Shown: in pieces, positions 7,665-14,187 of the stretch
How positions within the stretch are numbered: the stretch's first letter is position 1
Layout of the letters: the number at the start of each line of letters is the position of its first letter
Assembly: GCF_902490045.1 (NCBI RefSeq)
Contig: NZ_CABUCJ010000034.1
Coordinates: 1 to 22,592 of the forward strand
Reading direction: 5' to 3'
From: an uncultured Anaerotruncus sp.
Lineage (GTDB): Bacteria > Bacillota > Clostridia > Oscillospirales > Ruminococcaceae
DNA length: 22,592 nt
Notes under the pieces: model-generated
Told to the model about the DNA's origin: nothing
Database searches by the model: none
The model's input: only the letters and a program-made list of their open reading frames with translations
Position numbers and translations under genes: made by a program

Positions 7665-8957
7665 CTACATCATATTGGGCGCGAAGGTCTGCGGAATCCA
7701 CAGCACGATCTGCGGCACAAGGATGATCAGCAGGATGATCGCGACCACCGCCGCGGTAAAGACGAGCGTGGGCTTCATGACCTTCTGGAGCGGGGTGTGT
7801 CCGATCTTGCAGGCCAGCAGCAGGCAGAGGCCGAAGGGCGGCGTGATAAGCCCCAGCGAGAGAGTGACAACGACGACGACGCCCATGTGGATCATGTTGA
7901 CGCCCAGCGCCATGCCGATCGGCGCGAGAATGGGGGCGAGCATGATGATGGCAGGGGTCGCGTCCATGAAGCAGCCGACGATCATGAAGATGACGAAGGT
8001 GATCAGCAGGAAGGGCAGCTCGCTGTCCGCGACGGAGAGCACCATCCCCTTGACCGCGTCGGGCACGTGGTAGACCGACATCATGTAGCTGAACACCATC
8101 GCGATGCCGATGCACATGGTTGTGGCGGAGGTGAGAGCGGCGGTCTTTTTCACGGCGCCCCACAGGGCCTTCAGCGTAAGGGAGCGGTAGCAGGCCGCGA
8201 GGAGCAGCGAATAGACGCAGGCGACGACCGCCGCCTCGGTGGGGGTGAAGAACCCGGCGGTAATGCCGCCGATCAAGATTATAGGGGTCCCCAGCGGGGG
8301 CAGTGCCACCCAGATCGTGTGCAGGGCTTTTATGATTCCCATCTTCGCCTCGCGCGGATAGCCGTATTTGAGCGCGTAGACGTAGGAGATGAGCATCATC
8401 GCGAGCCCGATGATCACGCCGGCGGAGAGCCCCGCCAAAAAGAGCGCGCCCACCGAGATGCCGACGGTGGCGGCGTAGATGACCGCGATGATGCTCGGCG
8501 GGATGATCTCGCCCAGCGTGGAGGAGGCGGCCGTAACCGCGATCGTAAAGTCGGGGGCGTAGCCCTTCTTGATCATGGCGGGGATGAGGATGCCGCCGAT
8601 ACCCGCCGTATCGGCGGAGGAAGAGCCGGAGATGCCGGCGAAGATCATGCTGACGAGCACGTTCACGTGGGCGATGCCGCCTCGTATCCGCCCGACGATC
8701 GCATAACAGCATTGGACGAGCTTGTCCGTGATGCCTGAGATGTTCATGATCTCAGCGGTCAGGATGAACAGCGGGATCGCCAGCGTGGTAAACCCGCTGA
8801 GCCCCGAAAAGGTCCGCTGGACCAAAACGAGCGGGGTCTGGCGGAAAGTGTTGAGCAGTACGACGATCGAGGAAAACCCGATCGCATAGGGTACGGGGAC
8901 CGAAAGGAAGATCAGTCCCAGCATGAGCAGCAGTAACAGCAGGGCCATGGGTTCCAT
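7665..8957 (-). CDS. dctM: TRAP transporter large permease (DctM)
   Basis: A 430-residue integral membrane protein with the many hydrophobic helices of the DctM/DedA-like large TRAP subunit, which couples an inward sodium gradient to uptake of the carboxylate delivered by the DctP protein. Typical blocks are visible: VPVPYAIGFSS at the N-terminus, FSGLSGFTTLAIPLFILTAEIMN near 48-70, the FAGISGSSSADTAGIG signature near 105-120, SSTLGEIIPPS, GFFTPTEAA in the centre, and the C-terminal LSLGLITPPFG. Length is normal. Its ATG shares one base with the dctQ stop (TGATG), and a second ATG three codons on could also serve. It lies between dctQ and the CaiB-like gene in the same transcription unit. Confidence 0.93.
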   Translation of the reverse strand: MEPMALLLLLLMLGLIFLSVPVPYAIGFSSIVVLLNTFRQTPLVLVQRTFSGLSGFTTLAIPLFILTAEIMNISGITDKLVQCCYAIVGRIRGGIAHVNVLVSMIFAGISGSSSADTAGIGGILIPAMIKKGYAPDFTIAVTAASSTLGEIIPPSIIAVIYAATVGISVGALFLAGLSAGVIIGLAMMLISYVYALKYGYPREAKMGIIKALHTIWVALPPLGTPIILIGGITAGFFTPTEAAVVACVYSLLLAACYRSLTLKALWGAVKKTAALTSATTMCIGIAMVFSYMMSVYHVPDAVKGMVLSVADSELPFLLITFVIFMIVGCFMDATPAIIMLAPILAPIGMALGVNMIHMGVVVVVTLSLGLITPPFGLCLLLACKIGHTPLQKVMKPTLVFTAAVVAIILLIILVPQIVLWIPQTFAPNMM

Positions 8958-9457
8958 CAGTCCAGGCCTCCTTCCGTGTCGTGGGCGACCTCGGCGGGAG
9001 GAATGACGCCCAGATGTTCAAGCAGCATTTCAAAGGTAAAAAAGACGGTCAGCGCCCCGCCGATGGGATACGAGATATAGACGAAGATAAAGGGCAGATG
9101 GGCGGCCACGGAGGTTTTTCCCAGGCCGGACTGTACAAAGCGGATCCCGTAGAGCAGGAAGACCGCCCCCACCACCAGCACCATCAGGTCGATCATGCAG
9201 AGGAAAAATTTCTTATATTTGACCTTATCGATGAAGAGCGGGATTACGAAATGCTCGCCGCGGCGCACCATCAGGGGCGCGCCTACCATCGTAAGCCACA
9301 TGAAACAGTAGACGGCGATCTCCTGGGTCCAGGTGCTGGTGACCTTGAGGATATCGCGGCAGACGACCTGTACCAGCACGCAGAAGATAATTCCGATCAG
9401 GAAAACCGCCGCGATAACCTCCGCGCAACTTTGCAGCTTGTGAGAAACTTTATGCAA
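8957..9457 (-). CDS. dctQ: TRAP transporter small permease (DctQ), TTG start
   Basis: A 166-residue four-helix membrane protein of the DctQ family, the small TRAP subunit that pairs with DctM and docks the binding protein. Four hydrophobic stretches are clear, together with the family's VCRDILKVTSTWTQEIAVYCF segment, which resembles the usual R...... WTEE.......W motif, and a GAPLMVRRGEHFVIPLF block typical of the family's (G)A....R...H. The start is TTG at 9457: AAGGAGG lies 7 bases upstream, and starts further upstream would fall in the hairpin-containing gap after dctP. The stop overlaps the dctM start by one base. Confidence 0.9.
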   Translation of the reverse strand: MHKVSHKLQSCAEVIAAVFLIGIIFCVLVQVVCRDILKVTSTWTQEIAVYCFMWLTMVGAPLMVRRGEHFVIPLFIDKVKYKKFFLCMIDLMVLVVGAVFLLYGIRFVQSGLGKTSVAAHLPFIFVYISYPIGGALTVFFTFEMLLEHLGVIPPAEVAHDTEGGLD

Positions 9458-9488
9458 GGTAAGCCCTCCTTTGCAGCGGAAAGAATTC

Positions 9489-9524
9489 GGGCAGGGTCCG
9501 GGACGTCCGTCCGGAGCCCTGCCC
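9489..9524 (-). promoter_or_regulatory. Intercistronic hairpin between dctP and dctQ
   Basis: An 8-bp stem (9489-9496 with 9517-9524) continues, past one bulged base, into a 5-bp inner stem with a 9-base loop. On the minus strand it falls 22 bases after the dctP stop and is followed only by a weak GAATTCTTTC. This fits an mRNA-protecting or partial-terminator hairpin that keeps binding-protein expression above that of the permeases, a common arrangement in binding-protein operons. Confidence 0.6.
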
Positions 9525-9546
9525 AAGAGATTTCGGATTCAGACGG

Positions 9547-10590
9547 TCAGTACTGCTGGACCTTTTCGAGCAGCTCCGTCAGGCCGTACTGCTCGCAGAA
9601 CTCCTTGCGGACCGATTCCGTCGCGTCGATCCATGCCTGTTTGTCCGTCAGCTCGCAGACCTGGGCGCCGTCGCCGAGCATCTCTTCGAGGTCATTGGCG
9701 GAGTTGGCGCGTTCGCTGGTGACAAATTCATCCGCGGCCGCCTGCCCGCACTCCTTCAGGATCGCCTGCTGCTCCCCGGTGAGCTGGGCCCACTGGTCTG
9801 CGCCGATGTAGAGCGGGTGGCAGTTGATCTGGTGCTCGGTCTCAATGATGTAGGGGCAGCACTCATACCATTTCTGGGTGATGAGGGTGGACATCTCGTT
9901 CTCCGCCGCTTCGGCGACGCCGGTCTGCAGGGCGGAATAGGTCTCGGAATAGGCGATTACGGTGGGCAGCAGGCCGAGCGCCTTCCAGGTGGCAACGACG
10001 ATGTCCGACTGCTGCACGCGCATGGTGATGCCGGCCGCGTCGCCTAACGTCTTGATCTCCTTGTCCGCGATGAGGTTGCGCGTCGCGCCCGAGCCGTTGC
10101 CGAGCACCACGATGTTGCCCTTCTCCTCGAGGACCTGGTTGAGCTGCGCGATGTCTCCGCCGTGGACGAACTGGTCGCGGGCCTCGGGACTCGAGAAGAC
10201 GTAGGGAAGCGCCACAAAGCCCCACTCGGGCACGTTGGCGCTCACCGCGCCGTCGCCCGACCAGACGATGTCGACGCTGCCGGTCTGCACGGCCTCCCAC
10301 AGCTCGTTTTCATTGCCGAGGGTCCCATCGGTAAAAACGTCAATCTCAATGGAGCCGCCGGATTTTTCCTTGACCATTTCGGCAAAGGATTTGCTGGCTT
10401 GGGCGCAGGCGGTGTTGGAGGATACTTCGATGGCCATGATCAGCTTGACGGGTTCCGCTGCGCCGCTGGCCTGAGGCGCGGACGGATCCGCGGCAGGAGC
10501 TGAGGGGGTGCCGGACGGGCTGGAACCACATCCTGCCAGCAAGGCAAAGCACAAAGACAAAGATAATACAATTGCGAGGGCTTTTTTCAT
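9547..10590 (-). CDS. dctP: TRAP transporter substrate-binding lipoprotein (DctP family)
   Basis: A 347-residue extracytoplasmic binding protein. The N-terminus is a lipoprotein signal with lipobox LAGC (Cys21), followed by a Ser/Pro/Ala-rich linker to about 46. The mature domain has the DctP pattern: FAEMVKEKSGGSIEIDVF, a GTLGNENELWEAVQTGSVD segment, and the ligand-carboxylate arginine region GITMRVQQ with the conserved MRV arginine, then YSALQTGVAEAAENE. The arginine predicts a carboxylate ligand; its identity cannot be read. ATG at 10590 follows the AAGGAAG purine run, 11 bases away, and is the only start that makes a proper signal peptide. It is first in the operon behind a strong promoter with the shared operator motif. 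An additional ATACAAT (10566-10572) lies inside its signal-peptide codons. Confidence 0.93.
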   Translation of the reverse strand: MKKALAIVLSLSLCFALLAGCGSSPSGTPSAPAADPSAPQASGAAEPVKLIMAIEVSSNTACAQASKSFAEMVKEKSGGSIEIDVFTDGTLGNENELWEAVQTGSVDIVWSGDGAVSANVPEWGFVALPYVFSSPEARDQFVHGGDIAQLNQVLEEKGNIVVLGNGSGATRNLIADKEIKTLGDAAGITMRVQQSDIVVATWKALGLLPTVIAYSETYSALQTGVAEAAENEMSTLITQKWYECCPYIIETEHQINCHPLYIGADQWAQLTGEQQAILKECGQAAADEFVTSERANSANDLEEMLGDGAQVCELTDKQAWIDATESVRKEFCEQYGLTELLEKVQQY

Positions 10591-10647
10591 AAACGAGACT
10601 TCCTTTCCTTGTTTTTGCTAGATTATATTCAATTTTTCCATATTGTT

Positions 10648-10677
10648 ATAATATCATTTAATACAATAAGATGTCAA
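10648..10677 (-). promoter_or_regulatory. Promoter of the dctP operon with operator motif in the spacer
   Basis: Minus-strand TTGACA (10672-10677) and TATTAT (10648-10653) are separated by 18 bases. ATTGTAT (10661-10667) sits between the two boxes, where a repressor would exclude RNA polymerase. The gap 10591-10829 is AT-rich and otherwise holds only the two terminators listed separately; no gene was recognised in it. Confidence 0.72.
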
Positions 10678-10730
10678 TTATGGATTGCTATTAAAAATCT
10701 TGTATTATTTTGTTCATAATGAACATGCAC

Positions 10731-10762
10731 AAAAAAATCCCATCCACGCCTGCGGGATGGGA
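10731..10762 (-). terminator. Second terminator downstream of the prepilin gene
   Basis: The stem 10738-10745 with 10755-10762 (8 bp, 9-base loop) is followed on the minus strand by a run of seven T (10731-10737). It lies between the prepilin unit and the dctP promoter and would insulate the catabolic cluster from read-through. Confidence 0.75.
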
Positions 10763-10793
10763 AAAAGGGACGTGTGCTCCGCCGCAAAAACAG

Positions 10794-10824
10794 AAAAGGC
10801 CCCGCCAGTTTGGCGGGGCCTTTT
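10794..10824. terminator. Strong rho-independent terminator of the prepilin gene
   Basis: A perfect 13-bp stem (10794-10806 with 10812-10824) with a 5-base loop has A4 on one side and T4 on the other, so it can act in both directions. It begins 5 bases after the prepilin-like gene's stop codon on the minus strand. Confidence 0.85.
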
Positions 10825-10829
10825 CAAAT

Positions 10830-11570
10830 TCAATTCCATTGATATTCACCGGCGGAAATGGTTTTGATGGGACTTCCGTCAACGGATTCCGTTCCCACCG
10901 AAATCAGCTGGCTCGTTCCGGTCTCGGCAACCCAGCCGTTCTTGATCCGGTAGCCGGTAACCGATACCTGATCGGACACGTCCACATCCTTCAGCGGATC
11001 GGAAATGTAGACCCGGTATTCATCGCCGTTGACCCGATAGATCCGGAAATCGAAATCCGTGGAGATTTTCAGGGATTCGGCGAGGTGTTTTTTGATGTCG
11101 TCGCCGAAATTCGGCCCGGTGGAATTGAGGGTGTTTCCCGGGCGGCTGCTGAAATAGCGTTCGATGGACAATTGAAGGAGGTCCAGGATGTTCTTGGTGT
11201 CGGAGTTGATCGTCTCCACCGCCGTCATCCCATGCTTGGAGCACCGGACCCTGATGCCGCCGTCCGCTTCGGCGGCGATGCTGTAAAAGCCGCCGGAGGG
11301 GCAAATTCCCCGATAACCGGAAGCGGTGGATTCGGCGCCCATGGAGTCGGTCATGATTTTTTCGACCGTGTCGGGAGTGAGCGCCTGGTTCTCCACGACC
11401 GCGTGGAATTCGAGCGTCCGGGTGGTCGTGGTGAGGTTGGCCATGCAGGCCGTCTTCCGGGCGGACTCCAAAAAGGAGGAAAACATGGGGGCGGCGAGGG
11501 CCAGGAGAACGCCGATGATGGCGATGACGACCACCATCTCGATCAGGGTAAAGCCTCGACGATATTTCAT
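10830..11570 (-). CDS. Type IV prepilin-like protein with N-terminal methylation motif
   Basis: A 246-residue protein with a short basic leader (MKYRRG) and a class III signal, FTLIEMVVVIAIIGVLLAL. The prepilin peptidase should cut between Gly6 and Phe7; Glu at +5 is present. The rest is soluble and has no family I can name. The mature part contains two cysteines (CMANL and ICPSGG) and a third in RCSKHG. Pilin-like proteins of this kind are minor pilins or pseudopilins of pilus, secretion or competence machines, but no pil, gsp or com gene adjoins it: it has its own promoter and terminators and stands alone. The ATG at 11570 gives the expected leader; GTG at 11576 or 11585 is possible and slightly better placed relative to GAGG. 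Function beyond export and assembly class is unknown. Confidence 0.82.
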   Translation of the reverse strand: MKYRRGFTLIEMVVVIAIIGVLLALAAPMFSSFLESARKTACMANLTTTTRTLEFHAVVENQALTPDTVEKIMTDSMGAESTASGYRGICPSGGFYSIAAEADGGIRVRCSKHGMTAVETINSDTKNILDLLQLSIERYFSSRPGNTLNSTGPNFGDDIKKHLAESLKISTDFDFRIYRVNGDEYRVYISDPLKDVDVSDQVSVTGYRIKNGWVAETGTSQLISVGTESVDGSPIKTISAGEYQWN

Positions 11571-11622
11571 TTTCACACGGCTCACCGCCTCAAAATTTCC
11601 GATAAAAAGATGATTTACTGCT

Positions 11623-11651
11623 ATTATATGACTTCCTCCCGGATTTGTAAA
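11623..11651 (-). promoter_or_regulatory. Promoter of the prepilin-like gene
   Basis: Minus-strand TTTACA (11646-11651), a 17-base spacer and a perfect TATAAT (11623-11628) lie about 50 bases upstream of the coding start and just after the tRNA terminator. Confidence 0.7.
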
Positions 11652-11694
11652 GCGGCGGCCGGAGAGACGGACGCGCCTATGCGCGGGACAAAGA

Positions 11695-11732
11695 AAATCC
11701 CTGCGAACCGTAAAGCCGGTTTGCAGGGATTT
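11695..11732 (-). terminator. Terminator of the tRNA-Lys/tRNA-Ala operon
   Basis: An outer 10-bp stem (11695-11704 with 11723-11732) contains an inner AACCG/CGGTT stem. On the minus strand it starts 4 bases after the tRNA-Ala CCA end and runs into TTTTCTTTG. Confidence 0.8.
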
Positions 11733-11736
11733 ATCG

Positions 11737-11812
<76 letters not shown>

Positions 11813-11819
11813 ACGGTCA

Positions 11820-11895
11820 TGGTGACCCATCGGAGATTCGAACTCCGGACACCTTGATTAAAAGTCAAGTGCTCTGCCAACTGAGCTAATGGGTC
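11820..11895 (-). tRNA. tRNA-Lys (anticodon TTT)
   Basis: The 76-base cloverleaf has a perfect GACCCAT/ATGGGTC acceptor stem, D arm GCTC...GAGC, anticodon stem CTTGA/TCAAG with loop CTTTTAA (anticodon TTT), T arm CGGAG-TTCGAAT-CTCCG and an encoded CCA. It is the first gene of the two-tRNA operon. Confidence 0.97.
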
Positions 11896-11937
11896 GATGC
11901 TGCGGTCGCAGGCACTGTGTCTGTACGACGCTTGATT

Positions 11938-11966
11938 ATTATAGCAAAACAGGGACAGCTTGTCAA
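11938..11966 (-). promoter_or_regulatory. Perfect consensus promoter of the tRNA operon
   Basis: Minus-strand TTGACA (11961-11966), 17 bases, TATAAT (11938-11943). Both boxes match the sigma-A/sigma-70 consensus exactly, as expected for a stable-RNA operon. It is divergent from the recG promoter. Confidence 0.88.
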
Positions 11967-12017
11967 CTATTCGGGGCGAAATTTTTACAGGGAAAGGGAT
12001 TCGACAGGAAAAGCCCC

Positions 12018-12046
12018 GTGACAAACCGGGGCCGATTTGGTAAAAT
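12018..12046 (+). promoter_or_regulatory. Promoter of recG
   Basis: GTGACA (12018-12023), 17 bases, TAAAAT (12041-12046) with TGG just upstream as an extended -10. The expected start near 12053 gives a leader of about 23 bases carrying the AAAGGGGG ribosome binding site. The GCCCCG/CGGGGC inverted repeat at 12013-12032 overlaps the promoter; its role is unclear. The rest of 11896-12075 holds only this and the tRNA promoter. Confidence 0.6.
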
Positions 12047-12075
12047 GGGACCAATGGCTGAAAGGGGGTGCGCGC

Positions 12076-14115
12076 ATGGACGCGGGACAGATGGATATCC
12101 GGATGCTCCGGGGGGTGGGGGAGACCCGCGCGCGCACGCTTGCGAAGATGGGAATTGCGACGCTGGAGGACCTGCTGCTGCACTATCCGCGCGGCTACAT
12201 CGACCTCTCGGCGCCCTGCGGGATCATGGACGCGCCGCTCGACCGCCCCTGCGCGGTGCTCGCCACGGTGGTAAAGAAGTCGGGGGAGATCCGCGCGCGG
12301 GGCGGGCTCAGGATGTACAAGGCGACCGTCGCGGACGACAGCGGCGAAATGGAGCTGACCTTCTTCAACACGAAGTACGCGGTGGATTCGCTCGACTACG
12401 ACGCGGCGTATCTCTTATACGGGCGGGTGGAGGGCAATTTCCTGCGCCGGGAGATGCGCGCGCCGCAGATCTTCCCGCCGCGCGCCGACCAGCCCTTTTT
12501 CGCGGTCTATCCGCTGACGGCGGGCGTCTCCGCCCGGACCTTTTCTGGGCTGGTGGAACAGGCGCTGCGGCTCTCTCCAGTCCTGCCCGAGCGGATTCCG
12601 GCGGAGATCCGCGCCGAATACCGTCTGGAGGGGATCGCGAAAGCGGTCCGCGCCATCCACCGGCCGCAGAATCCGGACGAGCTCGAAGCGGCCAAGCGGC
12701 GGCTCATCTTTGAGGAGCTCTTCACGCTGGCCGCGGGGGTCGGCCTGCTGCGCACCCGCACCCGGGCCGCCGCCGCGCAGCCGATGGCGCCGCACTCGAT
12801 GCAGCCCTTCTACGACGCGCTTCCCTTCACGCTGACGGGCGCGCAGCGCCGCGCGATCGGGGAATTGACCGCCGACATGCAGAAATCCGCCCCCGCCAAC
12901 CGGCTCGTGCAGGGGGACGTCGGCTCGGGCAAGACGGTGGTCGCGGCGGCGGGGGCGTATTTTGCCTTTCTTTCGGGCGCGCAGTCGGCGATGATGGCCC
13001 CCACCGAGCTGCTCGCGCGGCAGCATTACGAGGGGCTCTCCCCCCTCTGTGAACGCTTGGGGATGCGGGTGGGCCTGCTGGTCGGATCGATGACGCCCGC
13101 CAAAAAGCGCGCGATGCACGAGGCGCTCGCGGCCGGGGAATTCGACCTCTGCATCGGCACCCACGCGCTGCTCTCACAGGGGGTGTCCTTTCAAAACCTC
13201 GCGCTCGTCATCACCGACGAGCAGCACCGGTTCGGGGTGGCGCAGCGCGCCGCGCTCGGCCAGAAGGGCCGGCACGTCCACACGCTCGTCATGTCCGCGA
13301 CCCCCATCCCGCGCACCCTGGCCCTGATGATCTATGGGGAGCTCGACGTTTCGGTGATCGACGAGCTGCCGCCCGGACGCAGTCCGGTGCTGACCTACAA
13401 GATTTCCTCGGGCAAGCGGGAGCGGGCCTTCGGGTTCATCCGGAAGCACCTTGACCGGGGGCTTCAGGCGTATATCGTCTGCCCGCGCGTCGAGGCGGGG
13501 GAGGAGGACGCCGGCCTGCGCGCCGCGACCGACTACATGCTCGAGCTTTCGGGCGGGGCCTTCCGGGGCTACACGGTCGGCCTCCTGCACGGGAGGATGA
13601 AGGCCGCGGACAAGGAGCGCACGATGGCCGGCTTCCAAAGCGGGACGGTCCAGTTGCTCGTTTCGACCACTGTGGTCGAGGTTGGGGTGGACGTGCCGAA
13701 CGCGGTCATCATGATGGTGGAGAACGCCGAACGGTTCGGCCTGAGCCAGCTGCACCAGCTGCGCGGCCGGGTCGGGCGCGGGAAGGAGCAGTCCTACTGC
13801 ATCCTGCTCTCCGACAGCACGAGCCCCGAGACGCTCGACCGTTTAAAGACGATGTGCGGGACGAACGACGGGTTCGCCATCGCGGAATACGACCTGCGCG
13901 CCCGCGGGCCGGGCAACTTCCTCGGGCAGCAGCAGCACGGGCTGCCGCAGCTGCGCATCGCGGACCTCGCGACCGACGTGGAGGTCGTGGCCGAGGCGCA
14001 GCGGGCCGCGAACCGCGTGCTGGAGGGCGACCCGGCGCTGGAGAAGCCGGAGCACGCGGCGCTGCGCGCTGCCGTCGGGCGTCTGATGGACTCGGTGGGG
14101 GAGCGCCCAAACTGA
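12076..14115 (+). CDS. recG: ATP-dependent DNA helicase RecG
   Basis: RecG regresses stalled replication forks and migrates branched DNA. The 679-residue protein has the whole family layout: an N-terminal wedge/OB-fold region (to about 250) with the opening GVGETRARTLAKMGI.TLEDLLLHYPRGYID, Walker A GDVGSGKT near 280, the DEQH box D381-EQH in ITDEQHRFGVAQR, the SATPIPRTLAL motif near 412, and the C-terminal helicase half with VVEVGVDVPNA and QLHQLRGRVGRG, then ARGPGNFLGQQQHG. ATG at 12076 fits the known N-terminus and follows AAAGGGGGTG; starts further upstream lie in the promoter. It appears monocistronic, divergent from the tRNAs and convergent with ackA. Length and motifs are ordinary. Confidence 0.96.
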   Translation: MDAGQMDIRMLRGVGETRARTLAKMGIATLEDLLLHYPRGYIDLSAPCGIMDAPLDRPCAVLATVVKKSGEIRARGGLRMYKATVADDSGEMELTFFNTKYAVDSLDYDAAYLLYGRVEGNFLRREMRAPQIFPPRADQPFFAVYPLTAGVSARTFSGLVEQALRLSPVLPERIPAEIRAEYRLEGIAKAVRAIHRPQNPDELEAAKRRLIFEELFTLAAGVGLLRTRTRAAAAQPMAPHSMQPFYDALPFTLTGAQRRAIGELTADMQKSAPANRLVQGDVGSGKTVVAAAGAYFAFLSGAQSAMMAPTELLARQHYEGLSPLCERLGMRVGLLVGSMTPAKKRAMHEALAAGEFDLCIGTHALLSQGVSFQNLALVITDEQHRFGVAQRAALGQKGRHVHTLVMSATPIPRTLALMIYGELDVSVIDELPPGRSPVLTYKISSGKRERAFGFIRKHLDRGLQAYIVCPRVEAGEEDAGLRAATDYMLELSGGAFRGYTVGLLHGRMKAADKERTMAGFQSGTVQLLVSTTVVEVGVDVPNAVIMMVENAERFGLSQLHQLRGRVGRGKEQSYCILLSDSTSPETLDRLKTMCGTNDGFAIAEYDLRARGPGNFLGQQQHGLPQLRIADLATDVEVVAEAQRAANRVLEGDPALEKPEHAALRAAVGRLMDSVGERPN

Positions 14116-14143
14116 AGCGGACCGCGCTGTCCGGACAAAAACA

Positions 14144-14179
14144 AACCGGGCGGCGGGGCCTTTGCCCCGCCGCCCGGTT
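14144..14179. terminator. Shared terminator between convergent recG and ackA
   Basis: A perfect 16-bp GC-rich stem (14144-14159 with 14164-14179) with a 4-base loop. On the minus strand it is followed by TGTTTTTGT, a good T-run after the ackA stop; on the plus side the tail is weak (GATATTGC). Confidence 0.82.
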
Positions 14180-14187
14180 GATATTGC

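Noticed and set aside
6516..8738. A 740-codon open frame on the plus strand
   Set aside because: It is the antisense shadow of the CaiB-like and dctM genes, His/Asp/Gly/Arg-rich without recognisable motifs, and ignores the real gene boundaries.
10591..10829. Possible small ORFs (about 60 codons) on both strands in the gap before dctP
   Set aside because: They lack ribosome sites, run through the two terminator hairpins, and have no recognisable features.
12013..12032. GCCCCG/CGGGGC inverted repeat upstream of recG as a terminator
   Set aside because: No gene upstream on the plus strand needs terminating, there is no T-run, and it overlaps the recG promoter.
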